Below, in pieces: positions 18,031 to 26,644 of a stretch of 64,000 bases of DNA. Numbering within the stretch: position 1 is the first letter of the stretch; every line of letters starts with the position of its first letter. Origin of the DNA: Pelagicoccus enzymogenes (GTDB taxonomy: Bacteria > Verrucomicrobiota > Verrucomicrobiia > Opitutales > Opitutaceae); NCBI RefSeq assembly GCF_014803405.1, contig NZ_JACYFG010000009.1, positions 1-64,000 of the forward strand, in the 5' to 3' direction. The notes beneath the pieces are model-generated. The model was not told the DNA's origin. It saw nothing but the letters and a program-made list of their open reading frames with translations, and made no database searches. The position numbers and the translations under genes were made by a program.

Positions 18031-18927
18031 ATGCAACCCACCTTGCTCGTACTCGCAGCCGGAATGGGCAGCCGATTCGGCGGCCTCAAGCAAATGGAGC
18101 CAGTCGGCCCCAACGGAGAATGGATCCTCGACTACTCCGTGCTGGACGCCTCCCGAGCCGGCTTCGGCAAGATCGTCTTCGTCATTCGCCGCGAGATGGA
18201 AGCGGTATTCCGCCGCCTCACCGAAAGCAAGTACTCCGGCACCATCGAGCTCGCCTACGCCTTCCAGGACAAGAGCGACACGCCCATCGCGATCCCCAAC
18301 ATCGAGGAGCGCCAAAAGCCCTGGGGCACCGGACACGCCGTCTACGCCGCCCGCCAGCACCTCGAAGCCCCCTTCGCCGTGATAAATGCCGACGACTTCT
18401 ACGGAGCCGACGCCTTCCAAACCCTCGCCAGCTTCCTCACCGACGCCAGCCAGCAAGCCGCCACCCAAACCTACGGCCTTGTCGGCTACCGCCTTTGCAA
18501 CACCCTCTCGGAACACGGCACCGTGTCCCGCGGCGTCTGCCAAACGACCGCCGACGGCGCCTTGATTTCCATCGAGGAGCACACCGAGATCGGCTATCGG
18601 GCCGACAAGACCATCTCCGCCCGCAACGAAGCAGGAGAAGCCCTCTCCCTTTCGCCCGACACCCTCGTTTCGCTGAACTGCTGGGGCTTTCCCGCCGGCT
18701 GGGCTACAGAGCTGGAGCCTCTCTTCAAACGTTTCCTCGAGGAACGCGGCAGCGAGGCAAAATCCGAATTCTACCTTCCCGCCGCCGTCGACCAACTCAT
18801 CAAGTCCGGCAATGCCCGCACCTTAGCCCTTCCATGCGACTCCCGCTGGCTCGGCGTCACCTACCGCGAGGACCTTCCCTCCGTCCGCGAAGCCATCGCC
18901 CAGCTCCACGCCAAGGGAGCTTACTAG
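18031..18927 (+). CDS. Nucleotidyltransferase (sugar-phosphate NTP transferase family)
   Basis: The 298-residue cytoplasmic enzyme has the N-terminal signature LAAGMGSRFGGLKQ and a metal-binding VINADDFYG motif near residue 118, both diagnostic of the GT-A-like NTP_transferase fold. WGTGHAVYAA near 90 is the usual base/sugar contact. It lacks the C-terminal left-handed beta-helix of GlmU/GlgC types. It is monocistronic and convergent with the efflux-adaptor gene, so neighbours do not suggest a substrate; which sugar phosphate it activates cannot be told. Confidence 0.82.
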   Translation: MQPTLLVLAAGMGSRFGGLKQMEPVGPNGEWILDYSVLDASRAGFGKIVFVIRREMEAVFRRLTESKYSGTIELAYAFQDKSDTPIAIPNIEERQKPWGTGHAVYAARQHLEAPFAVINADDFYGADAFQTLASFLTDASQQAATQTYGLVGYRLCNTLSEHGTVSRGVCQTTADGALISIEEHTEIGYRADKTISARNEAGEALSLSPDTLVSLNCWGFPAGWATELEPLFKRFLEERGSEAKSEFYLPAAVDQLIKSGNARTLALPCDSRWLGVTYREDLPSVREAIAQLHAKGAY

Positions 18928-18932
18928 CGAAT

Positions 18933-18953
18933 AAAAGGTGGGCCGGCTTCTCC
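18933..18953. repeat. REP-like unit, copy 2 (half)
   Basis: It matches 16449-16469 at 20 of 21 positions, but the second arm of the palindrome is missing. It starts 6 bp after the nucleotidyltransferase stop. Confidence 0.5.
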
Positions 18954-18980
18954 TGACAGGCAAAGGTTCCGCCCCTCGCC

Positions 18981-20105
18981 CTAAAAAATCATTTCCGTGG
19001 TGCGAACCCGATCGCCAATCTTGAAGAGATCCAGGTCCTCCACGATCACTTGGTCGCCTTCTTCCAATCCGGAGAGGATTTCCACATTGGTGAGGCTGCC
19101 GAAGCCTTTCTCAATTTCTCGCATCGAAACCAAGCCGTCTTCCACCACGAAAACGCGGTCCCCGATAATGGCCGTGCCGGGAATGATGAGGGCCTGATCA
19201 CGCTCGTCCAAGGTGATCGTCGCCTCGCCGGTCAGCCCCGGAAAAAGCTTTTCCCGGTCGATGTCCACGTCGAGGTGCACCGTGTAGCGCTGGGTTACCG
19301 GATCCGCCACCGGCAAGGTCTTGGAAACCGTGGCCGAGAAGGTCGACTCCCCATAGCCGAGGAACTTCACGCGGGCGATCTGCCCGAGTTCGATTCCAGA
19401 AAAATTCTCCTCGCTCACCTTCACCTTCACGATGCGGTCCAGCGAAATCATACGGGCCACTTCCTGGCCTCCGGAGATCAAATCGCCTCGGTATGCGAGC
19501 ACCTCCGTGATCACTCCATCCATCGGAGCGCGGATCGACATCTTTTCCCGCTGGCGTTCCAGCAGCTTCAGCTCGTTCTTCAGCTGGGCAATGCGCACTT
19601 CCTTGGCGTTGATCTCCGCCTCGATCGCAAGCTCCGTGCTGACGATGTCTCGCTCGCGAGCCTCCACTTCCGACTTGCTGGCATCGCCGGCCTCGTGGCG
19701 TCGCTTCACGTCTTCCAGTCGTTCCTGCTGGGTGATAAGGCTGAAACGGCGGTTCGACCCTTGCTCGAGAATCAAGTTCGCCGCTTCCATCTCGATCTGC
19801 AGCTTTTCGATCTGAATTTCCAAGTCGCCCAAGTCCAGCGACATCAAAACGTCGCCCTCCTGCACGGTCGCCCCGAGCTCCAGCTTCGATTGGATCACGC
19901 GGCCGTGCAAATCGCTGCGCACGCTCATCTCTCTCTCGGCTACCACCTGCAAGGTTCCCGGCACGGAGCGTACCGCCACGTGCCGTTTGGTCTTGGCAAT
20001 GGTCGCAACCGGCTTCATCGAGCTCACGAAGTACACCGTACCGGCCGCCAAAAGAGCGAGGACCACGAAAATCTTTACTAGCAAACTTGGCTTCATCTTT
20101 AGCAT
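18981..20105 (-). CDS. Efflux periplasmic adaptor (HlyD/MacA/RND membrane-fusion family)
   Basis: The 374-residue protein bridges an inner-membrane pump and a TolC channel. It has one N-terminal membrane anchor (9-28), a lipoyl-type half (LHGRVIQSKLELGATVQEGDVL, about 67-90), a long coiled coil (about 95-185), the second lipoyl half, then beta-barrel and membrane-proximal domains. The start at 20105 is supported by TAGGAG 6 nt upstream. It is 30 bp downstream of the TolC-like gene. No pump gene follows on this strand, so the cognate transporter must be elsewhere. Confidence 0.88.
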   Translation of the reverse strand: MLKMKPSLLVKIFVVLALLAAGTVYFVSSMKPVATIAKTKRHVAVRSVPGTLQVVAEREMSVRSDLHGRVIQSKLELGATVQEGDVLMSLDLGDLEIQIEKLQIEMEAANLILEQGSNRRFSLITQQERLEDVKRRHEAGDASKSEVEARERDIVSTELAIEAEINAKEVRIAQLKNELKLLERQREKMSIRAPMDGVITEVLAYRGDLISGGQEVARMISLDRIVKVKVSEENFSGIELGQIARVKFLGYGESTFSATVSKTLPVADPVTQRYTVHLDVDIDREKLFPGLTGEATITLDERDQALIIPGTAIIGDRVFVVEDGLVSMREIEKGFGSLTNVEILSGLEEGDQVIVEDLDLFKIGDRVRTTEMIF

Positions 20106-20135
20106 GCGAACTCCTATCCCGGCGCAGGCCGGAGC

Positions 20136-21443
20136 TTAGTCCAAGCCCAACTCACTAGCGACCTGGGAGAGAGTATCAAGATACGAAATGCGCGAGTCCT
20201 GGGTACGAATCAACGTATTGTCGTAGTCCCGCTGGGCCTTCTCCTCAGAGGAGAGCGGGGCCCTCTGCTCCTCCACCGCCAGCTTCACCTGCTCGAGCTC
20301 CTCCAAGGAACGCTGCAAAACCCGCTCCTCGATCGCCAAGGCGCGCCCTTCGATATTCAGCTTTTGCAGCAACCGATCAAAGCCGAGCACCAGCTGCTCC
20401 TCGCCCAATCGCTTGGCCCGCTCCGCCCGACTCAAGCGGCTCAAGGCCTCCATGGTCCTGCCCTTTTTACGATACCCATCGAACACCGTCCATCCCACGC
20501 TCAGACCAAAATAGGAGTATTCCTGCTCGCGACGCGTCCCGTCCAAGTCCAGGGCGTTCGAACTCAAGCCGAGCTGGGCGTCGACCTTGGGCAACAAGGT
20601 TTTCTGGGCAATCTCAAGCTGGCGCTTGTTCACTTCGATGTTGATAGCGCTCTGCTTGATCCGCTCGTCCTGCTCCACCGCCTGGTCGTAGTACTTCACC
20701 AAGCCCGCAACCGCAGCCTCGTCGAGAATTTCGAACTGCGGCACCAAGCCCACCGCCAAGCCGTCCAAGGTCTTAGCCGACATGGCCGCGAAAATCGCCA
20801 ATTCGTCGAGGCGATAGTCATAGTCCGCCTCCGCTCGCAGGGCCTGCAGATCCTTGCGCTCCAAATCGAGTTCGAAACGGGTCAGCGAACTCTCGCTGGC
20901 CGCGCCCGCCTCCACCTGGGAACGTTGAAAGTCCAGCTGGCCCGAGGCTAGGTCCGCATCCAAGCGAGCCCGCTTGGCCCGCTGCTTAGCCACGATCAGC
21001 CGCATGAAGTCCATCCTCGCCCGGGAAACCACGCTGGCCGCCACCAAGTCCGTATTCAGCTTTTCGGCTTCGTATTGCAGTTCGCCCAACTCCTTCTCCG
21101 AGCGCCGCGTGCCCCAGTGGTACAGAGGCTGGCTCAAGGTGACGTTGTAAACGACTCGGTTCTCCCAGCCTTCTCCCGCGGCCGTATCCAAATTCTTCTC
21201 CTGGCGAAAGGCCACGTTCGACTGGAACGTAGGCATCACCGCGGCCCGGGCGGAAATGCGGCGTCCCTCCGACTCCTCCTCGAAATACTCCCGCAGCAAC
21301 ATCGATTCCGAGCCCTCCAAGGCTGACGCGATCACCTCCTTGAGCTGAGGAATCATATGCTCCGGCAGGCGGCCCCGCATGGGATCGGCGGCGAAAGTAC
21401 TCGAGCTGAAACAGCACGCGACAAGCAACAAGATGGGACGCAT
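20136..21443 (-). CDS. TolC-family outer membrane efflux protein
   Basis: A 435-residue outer-membrane channel protein with a signal peptide (1-18, ending FAADP) and two tandem OEP-like helical repeats. Heptad-rich helices (LQYEAEKLNTDLVAASVVSR; LIRTQDSRISYLD) alternate with short beta segments. The start is the ATG at 21443, which begins a signal peptide; the in-frame upstream TTG only adds six residues. It forms a two-gene operon with the adaptor downstream. Confidence 0.88.
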   Translation of the reverse strand: MRPILLLVACCFSSSTFAADPMRGRLPEHMIPQLKEVIASALEGSESMLLREYFEEESEGRRISARAAVMPTFQSNVAFRQEKNLDTAAGEGWENRVVYNVTLSQPLYHWGTRRSEKELGELQYEAEKLNTDLVAASVVSRARMDFMRLIVAKQRAKRARLDADLASGQLDFQRSQVEAGAASESSLTRFELDLERKDLQALRAEADYDYRLDELAIFAAMSAKTLDGLAVGLVPQFEILDEAAVAGLVKYYDQAVEQDERIKQSAINIEVNKRQLEIAQKTLLPKVDAQLGLSSNALDLDGTRREQEYSYFGLSVGWTVFDGYRKKGRTMEALSRLSRAERAKRLGEEQLVLGFDRLLQKLNIEGRALAIEERVLQRSLEELEQVKLAVEEQRAPLSSEEKAQRDYDNTLIRTQDSRISYLDTLSQVASELGLD

Positions 21444-21656
21444 AGGGAGAAACAGGATCAAATATCGGAAACACGGCTTCGAACGTCTCAGGCGATACGC
21501 TCGAACATGGGATGTTCGGTTCTGTGAAAAGCGGGAAATGCGTTCAACACTAATTGTGGTCCCCTCCTCCCCGAGGATGGAACCCCAGGATTTCCTCCAA
21601 ATTAAAGGTTGATTTCAGCGTCAATGCGCGTCTTCTTCTCCGCTTTTCCGAGACGT

Positions 21657-21741
21657 GCCCAGGTGGCGGAATTGGTAGACGCGCTAGATTTAGGCTCTAG
21701 TATCGAGAGATGTGCAGGTTCGACCCCTGTCCTGGGTACCA
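21657..21741 (+). tRNA. tRNA-Leu (anticodon UAG)
   Basis: Acceptor strands gcccagg (21657-21663) and cctgggt (21731-21737) pair, followed by discriminator A and an encoded CCA. The anticodon stem ctaga/tctag frames the loop tttaggc, with TAG at 21691-21693. A long variable arm makes it an 85-nt class II tRNA, consistent with leucine. Confidence 0.97.
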
Positions 21742-21756
21742 TCGGAACAAAGAAAC

Positions 21757-21780
21757 GCCCGCAAACGACGCGGGCTTTTT
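21757..21780 (+). terminator. Terminator of tRNA-Leu
   Basis: The 6-bp stem gcccgc / gcgggc with a 7-nt loop is followed by a run of T residues, 16 bp past the tRNA. Confidence 0.85.
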
Positions 21781-21965
21781 TGTGCCCGGATTGCTAGCGT
21801 CCGATGCCCCAGCGGACAGTTCAAGCATCCTAGGTGGCACGGCCGCGCGGGCGTCTTCTCCCTCCAGCGGCCCACGCAGAGAAAAAAAGCGATCCAAGGC
21901 CGCATACCATCACCCGCGGAGCGGCTGATCCACCTGAGAGAAACGAAATTCCAAACGCGAGAGCC

Positions 21966-22922
21966 TTACCGCAGCACCCGCAAACCGGGGATCGCTTGCT
22001 GCAGGCGATTAGCGCCGGCCGCGGAAACGGAGGTTCCCCTCAGGTAGAGCTGCCGTAGCTGCTTCAATCGATACAGGTGGGCGATGCCGGCGTCAGTAAC
22101 CGCAGTGCCGTAGAGGTTCAAGGACTCGAGGCCCTCCAGCTCTCCGACCGATTCCAGCGCGGCGTCCGTGATAGCGGTGTCGCGCAAATCCAAGGATCGA
22201 AGGTTTTCGAAAACAGGCAGCTTCGCCAACTGCCTATCGCTCACCTTGGAACGGGCAAAACCGAGCTTCACCACCGAGGCCGCGAGCGGCTCGATCCTGT
22301 TCCATTCAAAGGCCCGCTCGTCTCCAGCGTAGGTGAAGCTCAGCTCCAAACGATTCGCGTCATGATTGACCGTGTCCACCAACAGCCCCAATTCCCGGAG
22401 GGATTCTACCGTTTCGGCAAACTGGGTCGGAATGTCGTAAGTCGCTGGCGGCAATGGCTGATCTTCGGTGTACTTTTTGCCAACGGAACTCGAGGGCGGT
22501 ACAGCTTCAGACATCTCCATCATGCTTGAAGCCTCATCGCCGAAACGAGCCCCTTCTTCGATCCAGCGCCTGAGCAAACCTTGCTCCCCGACAGTCAGCC
22601 CCTTGCCTTTCGAAGGCATGTAGTCCGGATCGTCTGGGTCGTAGGTCGTCAGGTAATAGAGCGGACTATCGTCCGCCTGCCCGGGCGTGAGGATCTTGCC
22701 GTTTTCACTACCTCGCAGAATCCAAGCCGGGGAATCCAGCCGCAGGTCGCCCTTTTGCTTTTCGTCGCTGTGGCACTTGAAGCAACGAGCCTCCAGGATC
22801 GGAAAAACCTCGTGATAGAAATCGACCGTTGCATGGGCCGACATCCAAGAGCCTTCTGACAAGAACACTCCCGCGAGGAAGAAACCGATACTCTCTTTAA
22901 GTCGAAGCATGACTGTTTCCAC
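21966..22922 (-). CDS. Exported c-type cytochrome domain fused to leucine-rich repeats
   Basis: The 318-residue protein has a signal peptide, then a PSCyt1-type haem domain with CFKCH (C47, C50, H51), followed by a MPSKGKGLT segment. The C-terminal third holds three to four leucine-rich repeats (LRSLDLRDTAITDAALESVG; LESLNLYGTAVTDAGIAHL; LRQLYLRGTSVSAAGANRL). It is the third gene of a module with DUF1501 and DUF1549/DUF1553 proteins. Role unknown; an extracytoplasmic electron-transfer or binding role is inferred. Confidence 0.83.
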   Translation of the reverse strand: METVMLRLKESIGFFLAGVFLSEGSWMSAHATVDFYHEVFPILEARCFKCHSDEKQKGDLRLDSPAWILRGSENGKILTPGQADDSPLYYLTTYDPDDPDYMPSKGKGLTVGEQGLLRRWIEEGARFGDEASSMMEMSEAVPPSSSVGKKYTEDQPLPPATYDIPTQFAETVESLRELGLLVDTVNHDANRLELSFTYAGDERAFEWNRIEPLAASVVKLGFARSKVSDRQLAKLPVFENLRSLDLRDTAITDAALESVGELEGLESLNLYGTAVTDAGIAHLYRLKQLRQLYLRGTSVSAAGANRLQQAIPGLRVLR

Positions 22923-22937
22923 TAGCTCCAGCTAGGC

Positions 22938-24230
22938 TTACGCAAAAAGGTCCAATACCGGACGGCCCTTGTCCGCCACCCGGAACGGCCTGCCGGTGGG
23001 AGAGTAGACCGTTTTTTCGGTGGGAATTCCCAAGGCGTAGGCAATGGTCGCGTTGAAGTCGGGCACGTTCACGCGATTTTCGACCACATTTTTTCCGCTC
23101 GTATCCGTTTTCCCATACAATTGTCCTCCGCGAATTCCGCCGCCTGCCAGCACGCAGGAGAAAGCAGTCGGCGAATGGTCGCGCCCGTCGTTTTCGTTAA
23201 TTTTCGGCGTGCGCCCAAACTCCGTTGCGAGCACCACCATCGTCTCTTCCAGCATTCCGCGCACTTCCAAGTCCGCCAGCAAGGTAGCCATCGCGCTGTC
23301 CAAGATCGCCGCGTTCTCCTCCACCCGTTCGAAGTTATTGGTATGGGTATCCCAGTTCCCCAGCGTCACCTCCACGAAACGGACGTCGTGCTCGACCAAG
23401 CGACGCGCCAGCAAACACCCTTGCCCGAAAGGATTGGCTCCGTAACTGTCGCGCAGCGACTTCGGTTCCTTGTCGATTTCGAAGGCGACCAGATCTCGGC
23501 TTCGCATCAGCTTCAATGCGTCGTCATACATTTCCGAATACGCATCCACTTTCTTCTGCTGCTTGTAGCGACCGTGAAATTCCGCGTCGAAGGCATTTGT
23601 CAGGGATACCATATCTTGAAACTCCTCCTCCGACATGGAGGAACGGCGGGCGCTGTTTTGCAGACCCGCTTCTGGATTGCCCACCACCAAGGGGGCGTAG
23701 CGTTGCTCAAGAAAGCCATTGCTTCCTCCAGGATTAGGACTGCCGATGTGCACCACTCCCGGTAGGTTAGGATTGCGATTCCCGTCGAACTTGACGAGCC
23801 AGGAGCCGATGCCGGGATGCTGGATCGTACCTCGCTTGGTATAGCTGGAGTGCATGAAGTACCGTCCTTCCTCATGGGCTCCCTGATTGGAAAACATCGA
23901 ATTGATCACCGCCAGCTTGTCCATTTGCTGGGCGAGCTTTGGCAAATAGCCACTCATGCGTACGCCGGGGACGTTGGTCTTAATCGAGCGGGTCGCGCCT
24001 TGAAATTCAGTTCCTTGCTTCAGGTCGAACGTATCCAGATGGCTCATACCTCCTGCCATGTAGAGGTAGATTACGTTTTTCGCGGTCGGCCGGGACAAGG
24101 GCAAGTCCGCTGCAAAAGCGGTGTTGCGTATGACCGAGGGCATCAATCCGACTCCAAGAAAAGCTTTGGCCGAATAGGCGAGAAAGTCGCGCCGATCCAT
24201 GTCGGACAGTTTAGTAAGGAAAGTCTTCAT
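22938..24230 (-). CDS. DUF1501 domain protein (Tat-exported, sulfatase/phosphatase-like fold)
   Basis: The 430-residue protein starts with a twin-arginine signal (DRRDFLAYSAKAFLGVG). It contains the DUF1501 hallmarks IYLYMAGGMSHLDTFD, TNVPGVRMSGYLP, GSWLVKF and MVVLATEFGRTPKINENDGRDH; the last resembles alkaline-phosphatase-superfamily metal ligands. It is the middle gene of the cytochrome-DUF1501-DUF1549/1553 module with only 15 and 20 bp to its neighbours, so the three are co-transcribed. Activity unknown. Confidence 0.92.
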   Translation of the reverse strand: MKTFLTKLSDMDRRDFLAYSAKAFLGVGLMPSVIRNTAFAADLPLSRPTAKNVIYLYMAGGMSHLDTFDLKQGTEFQGATRSIKTNVPGVRMSGYLPKLAQQMDKLAVINSMFSNQGAHEEGRYFMHSSYTKRGTIQHPGIGSWLVKFDGNRNPNLPGVVHIGSPNPGGSNGFLEQRYAPLVVGNPEAGLQNSARRSSMSEEEFQDMVSLTNAFDAEFHGRYKQQKKVDAYSEMYDDALKLMRSRDLVAFEIDKEPKSLRDSYGANPFGQGCLLARRLVEHDVRFVEVTLGNWDTHTNNFERVEENAAILDSAMATLLADLEVRGMLEETMVVLATEFGRTPKINENDGRDHSPTAFSCVLAGGGIRGGQLYGKTDTSGKNVVENRVNVPDFNATIAYALGIPTEKTVYSPTGRPFRVADKGRPVLDLFA

Positions 24231-24250
24231 TATAATTTTGGGCCAAAAAG

Positions 24251-26359
24251 CTATTGTATAAAGCGAAACTCCTGGGAATTGAGCAACGCGAGCTGCACCT
24301 GCTGGTACCCTTTGCGAAATCCGTGAGCCTCGACTTGTGCGGCGACGAGGCTTCGCTCCGCCTCCGTAGGCGAGCGACCGTAGAAACTTTTGAATACAAC
24401 GTCCCAGCGAGACTCTCCGTCCGCAGCTTGCACCTCTTGCGAAAGCAAAGACTCACGGCTGCTGATCAGGTTAAAAAGGTTTCCGTTGAGCAAGGCAAGG
24501 GCCTGTGGGATGGCTGCTTCATCCGTGGAACTTCCAATGATATCTCGGTCCGACTCGCCGAACTCCCTTAGGAAATGTCCAGGCGGAGCAGGCGAAACCA
24601 CTTCCGAAGCACGCACTAGATTTCTGCGGACTCGCTGCAACCTACGGGCTTCGCGTCGATCCATTCCCTCATTAGCCTCATCGGCATCATCAGCCGCCAG
24701 CTCCGCCAGCATCTCCCTCCGGTCAAAGGGCTCCGATCCCGTCGCTTGAGCAAGCAAGTTTTCCACCGCAGTATTTTTCTCGCGGCGGATTTCGTTGAAT
24801 TCACGGCGCAAGGCAGCCCGCTGCTCCTTGTCCTTAGTCGCGTTCAGCTTGGACTGGAATTCCTTCTCCAATTCGAGGTAGTGATCCTGCACGCCTCCAA
24901 GCCGCTTCACGATGGCGTAAAGTTCCTTGCCGTTTAGCTGCTTCACGTTTTCCACGTGACGCTTCATTTCCATCTCGCGTAACCGCAAATTCATCATTTG
25001 CGGATCCTCGCGTGTCATTTTGTCGAGATCTGGTATCGCCAGAGTCAATACAGAGTCCCAAAGCTGTTCAGCCGACATACGCCGCAAGGCGGGCCCGGTA
25101 TAGAAAAACGGTTCCCCGGGGACTGGTTCCTGGTTCGATACCTCGCTTTGGTAAGTACGGGTGTTGAAGATCGCCCGCATGTACGCCTTCATGTCGTAAC
25201 CGCTCTCTACCATGAGCTCCTCCAGGCAGGCCATCAACTCCGGATGCGTCGCTACCGTATCATCCTTAAAATCGTCCACCGGCTCGATCAGCCCTGCGCC
25301 TAGAGCCTTCTTCCAAAGCCGATTGGCAATCGCCTTGGTGAACCGCGGATTCTCCGGCGAAGTCAACCAATCCGCGTAGACCTCCTGGGCATTGGCTCGT
25401 TTCCCCACTTTCGCTTCTGGGCCGAACGGAGTTCGGGGGACCATCACTTGATTGGGCTTCGCGTCATCGTAAGCGTAGTCCTCAGGTAACTTCAGCTTGC
25501 GGTCGCTCACCGTGACTTCCGTCACCAGAGGCTCGAAAATGTCGCGGATCACGCGTCTTTCTGCCGGCGAGCCTCCCCGCTTCGAGCGATCGATCTGCCC
25601 GCTCTCTCTCATTTCCGCGCGGCGCACGAAACGAGCCACTTCCTGAAAGGCTTCGAACTCTGGAATGTTCCTGTATCCATTAACCGATGACTTCACGCCA
25701 AATGTGAACGCCGCCATGTGATAATACTCTTGCTGGGTCCAGCGATCAAAAGGGTGGTCATGACACTGGGCGCACTGCATGCGAGTTCCGAGAAAAACCT
25801 GGGCTGTGTTGGACATGTTGTCCAAGGGCATGCCAGCATCGCGCAAGTAGTATCCTACCGCCGGATCGTCCCAAACGAAGCCGCTCGAGGAAACCAGCTC
25901 CCGTACGAAAACGTCATAAGGCATATTGTCCCGCAGCGATTGCTTAACCCAGTCCTGGTACGAAACCATCACCGTCTTGCGCCCACGCGATTTGATGCGC
26001 AATACGTCCTCCCAGTAGTTGTAAAAGTGGCTGGCGTATCCATCCGAGTCCAACAATGCGTCGATCAACTCCGCTCGCTTGTTCGCTGACTTGGACTGCT
26101 CGAAGGACTCAAGCTCACGATAGCTTGGAATTCTCCCCACGATATCGAGGTAGATGCGGCGCGCGAAAGTCTGGTCGTCGCTCAGGGCCTGCCGCTGCAA
26201 GCCTTGAGCGTCCAGAACCTGCTGCACCAGTGCGTCGATCTTCTCCGACGCTACTTGCCTGGCCAGCGATTGCGCCGCTCGCGCCGCCCCGCTGGCTGCA
26301 AGCTGCAGCAGAATCAAAACGATCAAGGAACAAGGGGCGGCAAAACGACGGGGCTTCAT
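24251..26359 (-). CDS. DUF1549 and DUF1553 domain protein
   Basis: The 702-residue exported protein has a signal peptide (about 8-28), a DUF1549 domain (about 35-230) and a DUF1553 domain (about 340-640). Landmarks are RRIYLDIVGRIPS, MQCAQCHDHPFDRWTQ (a CxxCH motif, so a haem could be attached) and LTSPENPRFTKAIANRLWKKALG. A Lys/Glu-rich coiled-coil stretch lies between. The family is very common in Planctomycetes and Verrucomicrobia, nearly always beside a DUF1501 gene. Biochemical role unknown. Confidence 0.92.
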   Translation of the reverse strand: MKPRRFAAPCSLIVLILLQLAASGAARAAQSLARQVASEKIDALVQQVLDAQGLQRQALSDDQTFARRIYLDIVGRIPSYRELESFEQSKSANKRAELIDALLDSDGYASHFYNYWEDVLRIKSRGRKTVMVSYQDWVKQSLRDNMPYDVFVRELVSSSGFVWDDPAVGYYLRDAGMPLDNMSNTAQVFLGTRMQCAQCHDHPFDRWTQQEYYHMAAFTFGVKSSVNGYRNIPEFEAFQEVARFVRRAEMRESGQIDRSKRGGSPAERRVIRDIFEPLVTEVTVSDRKLKLPEDYAYDDAKPNQVMVPRTPFGPEAKVGKRANAQEVYADWLTSPENPRFTKAIANRLWKKALGAGLIEPVDDFKDDTVATHPELMACLEELMVESGYDMKAYMRAIFNTRTYQSEVSNQEPVPGEPFFYTGPALRRMSAEQLWDSVLTLAIPDLDKMTREDPQMMNLRLREMEMKRHVENVKQLNGKELYAIVKRLGGVQDHYLELEKEFQSKLNATKDKEQRAALRREFNEIRREKNTAVENLLAQATGSEPFDRREMLAELAADDADEANEGMDRREARRLQRVRRNLVRASEVVSPAPPGHFLREFGESDRDIIGSSTDEAAIPQALALLNGNLFNLISSRESLLSQEVQAADGESRWDVVFKSFYGRSPTEAERSLVAAQVEAHGFRKGYQQVQLALLNSQEFRFIQ

Positions 26360-26644
26360 GGCGAGTAAACAGGCACGGATAAAGATAGACTCAGCAGCTT
26401 GAGCTCAGCGAGTGACTCCCAAAGGCCACCGATCGCGCCGCTGCGAACTCACTTCACTTGCAACCCCTGCGCCAGCTAGACCCAACGCCCCCTTACTTAT
26501 TTGTATACAGGAACTTAAAGGAACCAACCATCCTTTCCCTGGTATTCGAATTTCGACAAATTGGGACTATTTCCAAGGATCTAGATTCGATTCGCAGGCT
26601 AATGGGAAATTGCCACCAAGCGGATGGCGAGCGGTAAGCCCGCA
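26360..26644. other. Intergenic region upstream of the DUF1549 module
   Basis: About 285 bp with no recognisable gene or hairpin. It should contain the promoter of the DUF1549-DUF1501-cytochrome operon. Confidence 0.4.
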
